Of a stretch of 64,000 nucleotides of DNA, positions 1-9,734 are shown in pieces. Position 1 is the first letter of the stretch, and every line of letters begins with the position of its first letter. Source of the stretch: SIG575 sp045632485 (lineage in GTDB: Bacteria; Bacillota; Clostridia; Oscillospirales; Acutalibacteraceae); assembly GCA_045632485.1 (NCBI GenBank), contig JAZQWT010000155.1:1-64000 (forward strand), read 5' to 3'. The notes beneath the pieces were generated by a model that saw nothing but the letters and a program-made list of their open reading frames with translations, did no database searches and was not told the origin of the DNA. Position numbers and translations under genes: made by a program.

Positions 1-586
1 CAAGTCCTACCTGATTCTTAGTTACAGCGTGAGGATTCGCCTTGTTATTGGCGTGATTTGATAAGGCTTCATCAGTAGCCATTTTCTCCCATTTTCCTTC
101 ATCGAACCAACCGCCTGAGTTACCGCCTCGCACATAGACAAGCCCCGAAGGTCTGTTCTGCCAAATCTGCGTCAAGTCACCTACTCCGTTAGTGATGTTA
201 ATAACTGTGCCGTGCTGAGTGGGCTGACCTACAAGCATATCTGAGTGACTGTAATATGCAATGCCCGAACCAAGTGCCACCCAATTCGCAACCGTATCAT
301 TTGCTGTTCCCTTAATCGGTTCGTCACCTAAATATGCCAAATTATTAAAGGCATTTGCACGGTTTGTTGCTCCCGTGCCGCCCTCTGCAATAGGCTTTGT
401 TTTTGTATCGGCTTTATCAACTGCACTTTGCAGTTCTTTAATACACTTGCTTGTTTTGCTTAAGAAATAATTAAATATTGCCGCAGGCGGTTTATATCCT
501 GCAAGAAAACCTTTGCTTTTGAGCGAATTACTTGGGGCAGTACCCTCGTTTTCCCACTCGCAAGGTGTAGTCCAATTATTTGCCAA
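1..586 (-). CDS. Tail fibre protein, N-terminal 195 residues (continues past the left edge)
   Basis: This is an open frame that begins with a TTG codon at 586 behind a strong AAAGGAGGAATAAAAC ribosome site and runs off the left edge of the window. The translation starts MANNWTTP and has a GGTGAT motif near residues 69-74 followed by ANAFNNL. That is the signature of phage side-tail-fibre and collar repeats (GGTGAT...AxxNLG). It lies directly after the last baseplate gene, the usual place for the distal host-recognition fibre. Its role is inferred from motif and position; the receptor-binding C-terminus is not in the window. Confidence 0.72.
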   Translation of the reverse strand, partial: MANNWTTPCEWENEGTAPSNSLKSKGFLAGYKPPAAIFNYFLSKTSKCIKELQSAVDKADTKTKPIAEGGTGATNRANAFNNLAYLGDEPIKGTANDTVANWVALGSGIAYYSHSDMLVGQPTQHGTVINITNGVGDLTQIWQNRPSGLVYVRGGNSGGWFDEGKWEKMATDEALSNHANNKANPHAVTKNQVGL

Positions 587-600
587 GTTTTATTCCTCCT

Positions 601-1230
601 TTATATAGGCAATACAGTTTCAGTTTCTTCGCCTGCAAGATAGCCAAAATAACCACCTATCGTGCCGTTCTCAGCATCGGAAAAACCTGCATTTTCGTCA
701 TATTCTTCTTCACTGTCAGAGAACTCGAATGTTCCTTCATACACAAGACTTTCTACTGTAACTCCAATGGGAATTATAGTTTTAATTAAGGCTGTTATTT
801 GTGAAACTGAAAAACCTGCTGTTACAAGAGTGTCAAGCGGCAAGGTAACAAGTTCAACTGTGCAGTCCTTTTCCGCTTCTTTTAATTGAATTTCTGATTT
901 ATCGCACCCGAATGTTTCCGCAAGAGCATTGACAATACTCGGAATACTACCGTTGCACAAATCTCTTGAAACTTTTGCTTTAATCATAATGCGGTATTGT
1001 TCGTCCGTTGCTGAACCTCTTGGCTGTCCGACTTTATTGCCGTACAAGTCAAGCGTTTTACCTGTTGCGTTATTTATATCGAGAATGGCTTCCACTTGGG
1101 AAATCATTTCTCTTATTTTAACGCCCTCTAAACGCTCAATTTCAAGTATTTTCGCATTATTACTGTCAGATGTTTTGCGGTATTTATCAGGCAAATTAAG
1201 AGCGTGATTTTCTGCATTGTAAGTGTTCAT
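601..1230 (-). CDS. Baseplate protein, P2 gpI / Mu gp48 (YmfQ) position
   Basis: A 209-residue protein between the gpJ-like baseplate gene (1-nt overlap) and the tail fibre. Residues 1-60 are helical. Then comes a segment LDLYGNKVGQPRGSATDEQYR, typical of Firmicutes contractile-tail proteins that follow gpJ. The C-terminus is acidic (runs of E and D). Family knowledge: proteins here connect the baseplate wedge to the fibre. I recognise the position and the general family, not a precise domain. Confidence 0.7.
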   Translation of the reverse strand: MNTYNAENHALNLPDKYRKTSDSNNAKILEIERLEGVKIREMISQVEAILDINNATGKTLDLYGNKVGQPRGSATDEQYRIMIKAKVSRDLCNGSIPSIVNALAETFGCDKSEIQLKEAEKDCTVELVTLPLDTLVTAGFSVSQITALIKTIIPIGVTVESLVYEGTFEFSDSEEEYDENAGFSDAENGTIGGYFGYLAGEETETVLPI

Positions 1231-2375
1231 TATGCCACCTCTACGCTGTTACAGATTGCCTTTTCCCATTTTGCAACTTCAACATTTGCAGAACCCCATA
1301 CTTTACCGTCTGTGGATAACTGCAAATTCGTAACCTCTACAACACCTGTTACGGCGTGAATACGCCCGTAAAGAGAAGAAAGGATAACAGACTCACCAAA
1401 TGCAAGAGTATTAATATAGGAAGAAATATTGTTAATTATATCCGTCTTGCCCGTTTCACCCTCAAAAGTTGCATCTGTACGAAGAGAAACCTTAACATAA
1501 ATCGGAATATTGGTTGTGTGAGAAAATTTAATTGTGTGTGTTGTTCCCGATTCGTCTGTAATAGTAACGGATTCTTTTCCGTGTGTAGCAATACCCAAAG
1601 GCTTTTTGTTAAATATGGTTTCTGCAATTTGCTGATGATACAGTTCTCCACCTGCAACATAACATTCAAAACTGTGTGCAGGTCTGCCCGAACTATCAAC
1701 ACTGTTTGTATCGTTAGCAATAACACCTGCACTTGTGACTGTTTCCACTCTTAAAAGAGCCGCTGTGATTGCATTTTCGTTACAACTACCTGCACCTTCT
1801 CTTGCGTGCTCAAATCGTTTTCTGAGCGACACATCATCTTCGGTGTCTGTTCCTGCCGTAAGTATCTCTTTGCCAAGTACCTCGGCATCACCTACGGGAT
1901 TTACCACTATGTTTATTTCAGAGGGATTTACATTACCGATAATACCCTGCGTTTCACATTCAACAATTATTTCGCAAACACCCGTTTCATCAATAACCGT
2001 TTCCTGAGTATTATAAAAAATAACTTCTGACTCCGTTTTTACAAGAAAACCGTAAGGAATTTCTGTTCCTGCTTCACCTGTTATTTCTACCCTGAACTGT
2101 GCGGCTGTCGCCTGCAAACGGGAGATACCGACAAACGGACAAAGGCGGTCAAGACTAACCCCTGTTGCTGTGTTCGGGAAAATTGAATAATAAAGGTTTT
2201 CTATTTCCTCTTCGGCTTGTGCTAAGTCATACGCTCCGATTCTGATAAACTTTCCCAAAGGCGTTAAATCGCTTGTGTCAATATCATTACCGAACAATTC
2301 AATAGCCTTTGCTATTTTGTCACTCAGAATATCTTCGTAACTCCTTCTTGCAAAGCCTTTTTCCGTTAGTGCCAT
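1230..2375 (-). CDS. Baseplate wedge protein, gpJ-like (baseplate_J family)
   Basis: A 381-residue protein with the classic gpJ layout. The N-terminal helical part contains GVSLDRLCPFVGISR and is followed by a beta-rich ITGEAGTEIPYGFLVKTE segment. The central TDTEDDVSLRKRFEHA segment resembles the conserved D-x-S-L-R-x-R motif of the family. It builds the baseplate wedges of a contractile tail. It overlaps the gp25-like gene upstream and the gpI-like gene downstream, so the three are translationally coupled. The assignment is strong from motif and neighbourhood. Confidence 0.92.
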   Translation of the reverse strand: MALTEKGFARRSYEDILSDKIAKAIELFGNDIDTSDLTPLGKFIRIGAYDLAQAEEEIENLYYSIFPNTATGVSLDRLCPFVGISRLQATAAQFRVEITGEAGTEIPYGFLVKTESEVIFYNTQETVIDETGVCEIIVECETQGIIGNVNPSEINIVVNPVGDAEVLGKEILTAGTDTEDDVSLRKRFEHAREGAGSCNENAITAALLRVETVTSAGVIANDTNSVDSSGRPAHSFECYVAGGELYHQQIAETIFNKKPLGIATHGKESVTITDESGTTHTIKFSHTTNIPIYVKVSLRTDATFEGETGKTDIINNISSYINTLAFGESVILSSLYGRIHAVTGVVEVTNLQLSTDGKVWGSANVEVAKWEKAICNSVEVA

Positions 2376-2662
2376 TCCTGACCTCCTTCTATCGTTTCGC
2401 CCTCTTCATTTTGAGCCGCAAACTCTACTTTTAATTTCCTCTGCACTTTATCAAATTCAAAGGAAAATTTCGTCAAAACAAAAGAACTATCAACTTGTAA
2501 TAGTCCTTGTAAAATCTCATTTTTAATGATTTCTTCGCTTTTTTCTTTGCCTAACAGATTTGAAAACTCAATGCCCTCGTCAATATCAAGAAACCATTCG
2601 CCTTTGTTTGTGCCTAAAACAGTTTCAACGGTTTGCCTTGTGAGTTCATTGCCGTTTATCAT
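2366..2662 (-). CDS. gp25-like / DUF2634 baseplate protein
   Basis: A 98-residue protein with TNKGEWFLDIDEGI, the conserved core of the gp25/DUF2634 baseplate wedge family. The ATG at 2662 has a GGAG eight nucleotides upstream. However, the frame stays open upstream and encodes about 20 further residues (GFELDENGDVLIENGE) that match the usual N-terminus of this family. The only upstream start in frame is an ATA at 2722, eight bases after a GGGGG, so the true N-terminus may be longer. It sits between the spike-like gene and gpJ, as expected. Confidence 0.85.
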   Translation of the reverse strand: MINGNELTRQTVETVLGTNKGEWFLDIDEGIEFSNLLGKEKSEEIIKNEILQGLLQVDSSFVLTKFSFEFDKVQRKLKVEFAAQNEEGETIEGGQEWH

Positions 2663-2735
2663 CTGTATTTCTCCGTTCTCAATGAGTACATCGCCGTTTT
2701 CGTCTAATTCAAAGCCTTTTATGTGACATACCCCC

Positions 2736-3128
2736 TTATATTACACCCACAATAACAGAGTCGCTTTTTGAGTGGTGTCCGATTGCAGGAACATTGCTTT
2801 TCCCCTTTATTGCCTGAGAAATATCCCTGTCGCAAACTACACACAGCACAATATCACCCTTTGCAAGCGGTGTTACTACTGCCAAATCGTAATTTTTACC
2901 CTCAATTGCAACGGTTTTTTTTGTGATTTTATTTCGGGCATTTTGCAATATCGGTACATTCGGCACATCGGCTTGTGCTTTTGCAGTAGAGCCGTATTCC
3001 TTCATTTTGGATAACGGTCTGACTGTTGCTTTTGCACCTGATACAGACAAAACCTTCGCAATATAACTTGTACTCAAATCAAGAAATTTTGCGTCAATCA
3101 TTTCATCAATGAAACTCATTGTTCCCAT
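2736..3128 (-). CDS. Baseplate spike-like protein (DUF2577 / Gp138-type OB domain)
   Basis: A 130-residue beta-rich protein. The start MSFIDEMIDAKF leads into an OB-fold-like core: VLSVSGAKATVRPL, then DLAVVTPLAKGDIVLCVVCDRDI, and a C-terminal HSKSDSVIVGVI. This pattern is seen in DUF2577/Gp138-type membrane-piercing spike proteins encoded between gpD-like and gp25-like genes in Firmicutes myophages. The start is at 3128 with GAGGTGATTTA before ATG; it shares bases with the stop of the upstream gene. Function is by family and position. Confidence 0.78.
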   Translation of the reverse strand: MGTMSFIDEMIDAKFLDLSTSYIAKVLSVSGAKATVRPLSKMKEYGSTAKAQADVPNVPILQNARNKITKKTVAIEGKNYDLAVVTPLAKGDIVLCVVCDRDISQAIKGKSNVPAIGHHSKSDSVIVGVI

Positions 3129-4042
3129 TAAATCACCTCAATTTCTGTTATTGCTTCTGTTGGATTAAATCTATGAACACCGCTTCGCACTCTGTACTTA
3201 CCTTTTGCGTCACGGCTTGATAGATTTACAATTGCCGCTGTTGTCATACGGTGCTGTAACAACATTTGTATGTTATAGCCATTGACAATTTCGGAAAAAT
3301 CTTCTGCGGTCTGTTCTTCCTCAAATTCTTCGGGAGAGCCTATCATTCCCGTATCTTCGGAAACTGTAAAATTGATATTATCGCCCTCTTTTATGTAACG
3401 GCAATATATCTTTCCTTTATTTACATAGGTTGAAACGCCGCAAACTTCGGAAAACTTTTTGATGTTTTCCATTAAATCACCCTCAACGGTCTGTTCACTG
3501 TCATAGGTGTAATCACGCCGCACTTTGAACACCGCAACGGGTAATCCTGTTTTATTAATTAACTGCCGCAAGATATAACTTGCTTTTGTTTTTGCCGCAT
3601 AAGATACGCTTGTTGTTGTATGGTCTGTTATATCGTCAAAACAAAATATTGTTGTGACTTTATCAGCACCTTCGTGTCTTGTCTTTACTCTGTCAACAAA
3701 ACCGCTAAAAACAACACCTGTATCGCCTTTATATCCTGCTGTGATAGATATAGCCGCTTTTGCTTTCAGTTGCTTAATTGTGTTTTGCGATAAATTGTAA
3801 ACAACAATTTCCGCTTCATTAACCTCTAAATCATCGTCAAACTTGCAAGTAAATTCCAAATCAAGTTCATCTGAATTAATGGTTACATTTCCGCACTTCA
3901 CTTGTGCTACACTGCCGAAAACACCTTGCGGCTTTAATTCAAAACTTTGCAAGGGCTTAGTCCACCCTTGCATTGCTTTGACAAGCCTTGATTCTGTTTT
4001 ATTGCTTAAAGGCTTTTTTACTACTCTTGATTCATTCGACAC
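3128..4042 (-). CDS. Baseplate hub protein, gpD / XkdQ-like
   Basis: A 304-residue protein with the features of phage late-control gpD/XkdQ hub proteins. VYNLSQNTIKQLKA is followed by the SITAGYKGDTGVVFSGFVD motif (residues ~100-125). A long beta-rich segment then ends in RSGVHRFNPTEAITEIEVI. It forms the central hub at the tip of the tail tube. Neighbours (LysM protein, plug, spike) are the standard set. A short overlap with the downstream spike gene suggests coupled translation. Confidence 0.88.
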   Translation of the reverse strand: MSNESRVVKKPLSNKTESRLVKAMQGWTKPLQSFELKPQGVFGSVAQVKCGNVTINSDELDLEFTCKFDDDLEVNEAEIVVYNLSQNTIKQLKAKAAISITAGYKGDTGVVFSGFVDRVKTRHEGADKVTTIFCFDDITDHTTTSVSYAAKTKASYILRQLINKTGLPVAVFKVRRDYTYDSEQTVEGDLMENIKKFSEVCGVSTYVNKGKIYCRYIKEGDNINFTVSEDTGMIGSPEEFEEEQTAEDFSEIVNGYNIQMLLQHRMTTAAIVNLSSRDAKGKYRVRSGVHRFNPTEAITEIEVI

Positions 4043-4047
4043 TTATA

Positions 4048-4368
4048 TCACCCCACATTATCTATAAAAAGAAAAACAGTGTTGTTTAAGTTGTCAAATG
4101 TTACAGCAGATACATCATCTGCGTTTTCCGCTTTCGGCAACACTATTAATGCAGGGTATTTGTCTGATTGGTACACATCTTGCCACAGCGGAACGCCGTA
4201 AACTATCTTTTCCCCTGCACATACAACTTCATCGTCTTTATATAAAGCAAGAGTGAAAAAATCTCCTGCTTTGTTGTAATTTACTTCAATGGTAAAGATT
4301 TCGTCTGCTAAAGATATTTCAAAGGAATACGGCATTAACTCTTTATTGATTTCAATATAATCTGTCAT
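4048..4368 (-). CDS. Baseplate plug-type protein (cyanophage Pam3 plug-like, DUF6983)
   Basis: A 106-residue protein containing FTLALYKDDEVVCAGEKI followed by VYGVPLWQDVY. These match the small beta-sandwich baseplate plug family that lies between the LysM/gp53-like protein and the hub in many myophages. It probably closes the tube channel in the resting baseplate. I am fairly sure of the family from the sequence pattern and gene order; no catalytic residues are expected. Confidence 0.75.
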   Translation of the reverse strand: MTDYIEINKELMPYSFEISLADEIFTIEVNYNKAGDFFTLALYKDDEVVCAGEKIVYGVPLWQDVYQSDKYPALIVLPKAENADDVSAVTFDNLNNTVFLFIDNVG

Positions 4369-4381
4369 ATATCATACTCCT

Positions 4382-5278
4382 TTACTTTTTATATCCCATA
4401 AGCAGTTTTTTACCGATTTGAAGCGTGGTTGCATCACCTTTTCGGCTAAAAGCGTGAGGATTGTTATTAATCACCCACTGAGAGGTTTTGCCTAAACTTT
4501 TGTAGTTTTTGGTGACTAATTTGTAAATGGTGTCCCCTTTTTTTACTGTATGATATACAGCAGTTCCGCTTTTTGCATTAACCTGTTGTGTGCCGCCGTT
4601 TGTTTTTGCCGCTGTCGAGTTATTCTTAACGCTCTCTATGTTTGCTTTATCAACCCAACCGTACACCTTGCCTCCGTCTGTGCTTACAAGGTGATAAGGG
4701 TGAATAGCCCAACTCTCTGTCCTTATAGGTGAAGATTTGCTGTTCGGGATTTCCACCTTACAAGTGCTTCTGTTCCGCTTTGCGGCTGCTTTTTTTGCGT
4801 CTGATGAAACATACACATTGCCGCCCTTAAAAACAACTATTGAACCTGCTTTAATTGTTGTGTTTTTGCTTGTGTTAGCAGGCTTTTTTGTTGTTGATGT
4901 TGTTTTCTTAGGCGGTGTATAAGCACTTTTAGCAATTCGCACCTCTTTAAGTTCCATAGAGAACCCATAGCCGCCCCACACTTCATACGATTTATCACGG
5001 ACGAAACTTTGTATCTGCATATTTTCGTATATTTCCGTTCCTGAATTATACTTAATAAGAGAGCCATTGTTTTTGAGTTTTCGTATTTGTGCAACAGCGT
5101 CAGCGGTCTTTACTTTGTCAACCTTAACAATATAGCCCGACAAAGATATTATTGTCGGGCTGCGTCTGATTGTATCGGTTATGTCAATACCTTTTTCTAC
5201 AGGGTGAGAGGTGCTTTCAATGTCCTCTGTGATTGATTCTTTTTCAACAAAGATATACAAATTATTGAGTAATGCCAT
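4382..5278 (-). CDS. LysM-containing tail/baseplate protein (XkdP-like)
   Basis: A 298-residue protein. The N-terminal ~120 residues match the XkdP-type domain (SLSGYIVKVDKVKTADAVAQI). A Thr/Lys-rich linker follows, then a small beta-barrel resembling an SH3-type domain (KVYGWVDKANIESV). The C-terminus is a LysM motif (YHTVKKGDTIYKLV ... QIGKKLL). It is thought to bridge tape measure and baseplate hub and to bind peptidoglycan. The gene starts four bases after the tape measure stop. Confidence 0.9.
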   Translation of the reverse strand: MALLNNLYIFVEKESITEDIESTSHPVEKGIDITDTIRRSPTIISLSGYIVKVDKVKTADAVAQIRKLKNNGSLIKYNSGTEIYENMQIQSFVRDKSYEVWGGYGFSMELKEVRIAKSAYTPPKKTTSTTKKPANTSKNTTIKAGSIVVFKGGNVYVSSDAKKAAAKRNRSTCKVEIPNSKSSPIRTESWAIHPYHLVSTDGGKVYGWVDKANIESVKNNSTAAKTNGGTQQVNAKSGTAVYHTVKKGDTIYKLVTKNYKSLGKTSQWVINNNPHAFSRKGDATTLQIGKKLLMGYKK

Positions 5279-5281
5279 TGA

Positions 5282-8200
5282 TTATACCTCCCTTACCCTT
5301 CTCTTCTTATGTGCAAGTGTAGTGAATTTATCGTCCAATGCTTCATCAATCCATTGCTTAACTTTTCTTGCTGTGCTTCTATCATCGTTTGTACCGCTGA
5401 TAGTTAAATTGAATTGAGGTGCATAGGTGTTATATTCAGCAGATTTCGTATTATAATAGTGGCTGTCCTGTTCAGGTGAGTATGAAGCCAAACCTAACAT
5501 TTGACCTGTTTTCTCCCACAGACTTACACCCCTATCTCGTTTATCTTTTGACAACGGGATAACCATTTCAGGCTTGTTGTATTCACCTATCCAACCTGCC
5601 TTTGTGACTAAGCCGCCGTTCTCATATCCGACACCCCTGTATGCTTTTGCCAATGAGCCGTATCTTGATACAGCATAACGGACTGAAGCCAAGATGTTGC
5701 TTAACGGGTCATAGATATTTCTGTTGAAACCGCTTCTTGCATATGCCTTAAATGTCGGGTCAATCACCTGCATTAATCCCTTTGACGGAATACCCTTTTT
5801 GGCGTTGCTATCCCAAAGGTTTATTGCTCTCGGATTGCCGCCGCTTTCGGTCTGCATTTGATACAATGTTCTTTGAAGATTTGCTGCACTGTATTGCCCT
5901 TCCATTTTTAAGGCACGGGCAACAGTTGTTCTCCACTGTGAAACACCCTTTGACGCAACATAATCAGCAATGCTTAATGCTCCTAATTCATCAAAGACTT
6001 TCTCAACCCAAGTTGACATTTCGCCTGTTATGGTTGATACCATACCTTTGCCTATGCTCAGAGAAAGTCCACTCGCACCGCCGTAACTGATACCTTGTGC
6101 TATCTTGCCGACTAATCCCTTTGCATTGTCAATGTAACTCCAAAGGTCAATATTGCCTGTACCGTTTTCATAATGGAATGTAGGCGTTTTTCTGCCAAAG
6201 AGCCTTGCTGTTTGTTCAGCGGAAAGAACCTTCATACCTTTAGGGGCATTGGGAATAAACACATTTCTTCCCTGCGGAATGAATGTGCTTCCGTTTGGCA
6301 TTTGTACTAATTCAGCACCTCTACCGTCATTTACAAGAGCGTTGCCGCCCTTATGTCCGTCAGTTCCCTTTGCATACGGAGTCCACGCCGCAACTCTCTT
6401 TTCAGAACCGAACTCTTTCAAAATCCAATTCGCCGCACTAAGCACTTTGTTTACAGGTGCAACAGATGCTTTTACAGCCGCCGTCCATATAGACACCAAA
6501 CTGTCACTCAATGCTTTGCCTGAACTTCTGAGTGCTTCACCCATTTTCACGGGTAATGTTCTAACCTTTTCGACAATTTCATTGATTTTATTGCCTACCA
6601 CAGTTGAAATGTTTGTTGTTACTGTTTCAGCCTTGTTCAGTGATTCCCACAATCCGTTTAAGTTGTCGAGGTTAAGAGTGTTTATTTGCTCAAAGAAAGT
6701 TTTTGAATTTGTTGCAAAATCGCTTAATTGTGTAGCAATGTCACCCAAAGATGATGTTTCGTTGCCTGTGAGTTTATCCCACCAACTTGATTCATCGGGC
6801 AATTCGCCCATTCCTGCAAGAGATTGGAATAATAAAGTCATATTATCAAAGGTTTTTGCGGAAAGACCGCCTACCATTGTAAAGAACTTTGCACAACCCT
6901 CACTTGCTAATGCCGCCAAGCCTGAAGCGATATTCTGATAGTTAATATCACCCGTGAACCAACCTTTTACACCGCCCTCAGACGGTAAGGATTTCATACC
7001 TGCAAGACAGTCAAACAGTTTTGTTGCATTATCAAATCCTGCTTGTTCAATTCCTGCAATTGCCTTGAAAAATCCTGTGACTTTTCCGCTTGACAAGTGC
7101 CCTAATCCGCTTGCTAAGTTTTCATAATTGATTGCTCCTGTGAACCAACCAACAATGCCGCCCTCTTTAGGTAAAGACTTCATTCCTGCAAGGCAATTAA
7201 ATAACTTTGTCGCATTTGTAAAGCCGTTCTCAGGGAACTCCGCAACTTTTGTGAAGAAACCTTGTGATTTCTCAGCAAAAGTATTAAGTTGAGTGCCGAG
7301 GTCTGCAAGGCTTGTTTCTCCACCGAAAAGACTCAAGACTTTCTCGCCTGCCATTTGAAGCATAAATGCACCAATAGCCTTAAAGAAACTTCCTATGCCC
7401 TCCATATCAGCGGATTTGAACATTTCAAACATCGGTTGTAATGACTTTGCGAACATAGACAGATTCTCACCGATTTTAGGTAAAGAGTTTGTTATACCCT
7501 CTCCAAGACCGCCTATGACAGAACCTACAATTTTTCCGAGGGCATTAAACAGAATTGCAAGTGTATCGCCGCCTTTTGAAAGGAACTCATTAAATCCCTC
7601 TATTTTCGACAACGCACCAAACGCAACAACAATTGCACTAAGTCCACCAAGAACTAACGCTATGTTTGCCAAGCCCATTAATACCGTAGGAATAGGTATC
7701 ATACCTGCAATGCCTGCGAATACAGATAAAGCCGCACCCACAGCACCGAGAACCCCTAAAATGCCCGTAATTTTAAGCATTTTCAAGTAGTCAAAATCCA
7801 AGAATGTTAATGCACCTATAACCAAGAACAGAGCCGACATACCGCCGAGCATAATAGCCATATTTGCAAGCCCCTTTGCAACAGTAGCAACGGGTATTTT
7901 GCCGACTATACCGCCGAAATATGCCAAAGCCGTTCCGACTCCACCCAAAATGGTTACAACACCAAGCACTTCTACAAGTGACTTCATATCGTTCATTTCA
8001 GCAAGGTAAGGGGATAATGCCATAAATGCGACAGCAATTAATGTTATGCCGCCGATTATAATAGCAAGGTTCGCCATACCTTTTAATACTGTTTTGGTGT
8101 TGGTTTTTGCAAGGCTGCTGAATATTCCTGTAATTCCTTTGCCTTTTTCACCGCCGCCGATAATATCGCCCGATTTACTGCCGAACAATTCTGATATAAA

Positions 8201-9718
8201 CGAAGTGACCTTTTTCACTTTTGCAAATGCCATAAATGCCCCTACAAGCCCCAAGACCGCAGGAATGACCTTTTTTATGGATTCTGCATTGTTTTTAAGG
8301 AAATCACCAAATTTTTTGAATATAGGGAATTGACCCCCAAAGGCTTCCCCGATTGCTTCACCCAATTGCTTAAGGATATTCGGAATTTCTTTTGCAATTG
8401 AACTTATAATATTCGGAAGTGCTTTTACTAATCCGATGAACAAAGATGTAGCCGCTTTTATCAGCGGGGGCAACAATTCATCAATAAGAACGGGTAACTG
8501 TTCTTCAATGATTGGTGCTAATTCTTCAATAAGTACGCCTATGCCTGAAAGAGATTTTTGTATAGCAGGTAACAAATTGTTAATTACACCGCCTACCCGC
8601 TTACCTGTTTCATCTTCCACGCCGACAATGCTTTCTATGAGATTTTTCAAGCATTGGTCGAATTGGTCGCCGCCCTGAATAAGTGCAGGCATTAAATTTC
8701 CCCAAGCCGCTCTCATTGAACTAAGAGAACCTGTAATAGTGGTAGATGCTTCTTTTGCTGTCGTTCCCGTAATTCCCATATGTTCCTGAACAGCGTGAAT
8801 TGCTTTTACGATATTGCCAAAAGATAAATCATCTGCCTTGACACCTGCCGCAATTCCTTCTTTCATCTTTGAAGCATCTTTAACAAGGCGTTCCATTTCA
8901 GTCTTAGTGCCGCCGTAGCCCAATTTCAGATTATCAAGAAGCATATAGTTCTGCTTTGCGAAAGCCTGATACGCATTTTGGATATTTTCCATAGGAGTAC
9001 CCATTTTATTTGCGTTATCAGCCATATCTATAAGGGCTTGGTCTGCAAGATTAGCGGCTTTGACTGTATCGCCGCCTAAACTTGATACAAGGCTTGCTGA
9101 GAAACCTGTTACGGTTGTCATATAATCATTTGCAGACAGTCCCGAAGTCTTATAAGCATTATTTGCATTTTTGAACACAATATCTTGTGCTTCAAGCAAT
9201 TTGTTATATTTGCCTTTTACTTCATCAACTGTCTTGCCCGTAAGTTTAGCGTAATCCTCAACACTTTTTGCCCCTTGTGCACCAAAAAGTGTTTCGACAC
9301 CACCTTTTAACTGTTCAAAATCAGCGTATGCGGAAACCGATTTAGCAACCAAACTGCCTATCGCCGCAGCACACGCCGTTATTCCAACGGTTAGTGCCTT
9401 AAACGATATTGCGGCGGCTTTTTTTGCAATAGTGCCTAATTTTGAGATTATTGACTGAAGCCCACTTTTTAACTTTGTGAATTTCGTCTTATTTACATCA
9501 TCAAGCCCTGATTTTGCTTTTTTTGCCGTTTCCTTTATATCCTTTATGCTTTCATTTGCTTCATCGGCATTTTCTTTCATAGCATCAAAAGCGTCTGAAT
9601 TAAATGCTGCTTCAATTGACGCTTTTAATTGCTTGAGTTCTTTTAATATTTCGTGTAGGGGGCTGTCGTCAACATCGAATACAACTTCAACCACATCTTG
9701 ACGAACAACATCAGCCAT
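5282..9718 (-). CDS. Tape measure protein with C-terminal lytic transglycosylase domain
   Basis: At 1478 residues this is the longest gene in the window. The N-terminus is a coiled coil rich in Lys/Glu/Ala. The middle contains many Ala/Gly/Ile-rich hydrophobic stretches (residues ~500-800) and two near-identical repeats around CLAGMKSLP...GWFTG...NYENLASGL. Near residue 1290 is an SLT motif, QTESGGNP, with Glu1291 as the likely catalytic acid, followed by KGLMQVIDPTF and a typical AYRGVGYENGG tail. It sets tail length and locally cuts the wall during injection. Confidence 0.95.
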   Translation of the reverse strand: MADVVRQDVVEVVFDVDDSPLHEILKELKQLKASIEAAFNSDAFDAMKENADEANESIKDIKETAKKAKSGLDDVNKTKFTKLKSGLQSIISKLGTIAKKAAAISFKALTVGITACAAAIGSLVAKSVSAYADFEQLKGGVETLFGAQGAKSVEDYAKLTGKTVDEVKGKYNKLLEAQDIVFKNANNAYKTSGLSANDYMTTVTGFSASLVSSLGGDTVKAANLADQALIDMADNANKMGTPMENIQNAYQAFAKQNYMLLDNLKLGYGGTKTEMERLVKDASKMKEGIAAGVKADDLSFGNIVKAIHAVQEHMGITGTTAKEASTTITGSLSSMRAAWGNLMPALIQGGDQFDQCLKNLIESIVGVEDETGKRVGGVINNLLPAIQKSLSGIGVLIEELAPIIEEQLPVLIDELLPPLIKAATSLFIGLVKALPNIISSIAKEIPNILKQLGEAIGEAFGGQFPIFKKFGDFLKNNAESIKKVIPAVLGLVGAFMAFAKVKKVTSFISELFGSKSGDIIGGGEKGKGITGIFSSLAKTNTKTVLKGMANLAIIIGGITLIAVAFMALSPYLAEMNDMKSLVEVLGVVTILGGVGTALAYFGGIVGKIPVATVAKGLANMAIMLGGMSALFLVIGALTFLDFDYLKMLKITGILGVLGAVGAALSVFAGIAGMIPIPTVLMGLANIALVLGGLSAIVVAFGALSKIEGFNEFLSKGGDTLAILFNALGKIVGSVIGGLGEGITNSLPKIGENLSMFAKSLQPMFEMFKSADMEGIGSFFKAIGAFMLQMAGEKVLSLFGGETSLADLGTQLNTFAEKSQGFFTKVAEFPENGFTNATKLFNCLAGMKSLPKEGGIVGWFTGAINYENLASGLGHLSSGKVTGFFKAIAGIEQAGFDNATKLFDCLAGMKSLPSEGGVKGWFTGDINYQNIASGLAALASEGCAKFFTMVGGLSAKTFDNMTLLFQSLAGMGELPDESSWWDKLTGNETSSLGDIATQLSDFATNSKTFFEQINTLNLDNLNGLWESLNKAETVTTNISTVVGNKINEIVEKVRTLPVKMGEALRSSGKALSDSLVSIWTAAVKASVAPVNKVLSAANWILKEFGSEKRVAAWTPYAKGTDGHKGGNALVNDGRGAELVQMPNGSTFIPQGRNVFIPNAPKGMKVLSAEQTARLFGRKTPTFHYENGTGNIDLWSYIDNAKGLVGKIAQGISYGGASGLSLSIGKGMVSTITGEMSTWVEKVFDELGALSIADYVASKGVSQWRTTVARALKMEGQYSAANLQRTLYQMQTESGGNPRAINLWDSNAKKGIPSKGLMQVIDPTFKAYARSGFNRNIYDPLSNILASVRYAVSRYGSLAKAYRGVGYENGGLVTKAGWIGEYNKPEMVIPLSKDKRDRGVSLWEKTGQMLGLASYSPEQDSHYYNTKSAEYNTYAPQFNLTISGTNDDRSTARKVKQWIDEALDDKFTTLAHKKRRVREV

Positions 9719-9734
9719 TTTTTATTCCCCCTTA

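Noticed and set aside
6249..6938. Long plus-strand open frames opposite the tape measure gene
   Set aside because: They are antisense shadows of a clear 1478-codon gene, lack ribosome sites and have no recognisable domains.
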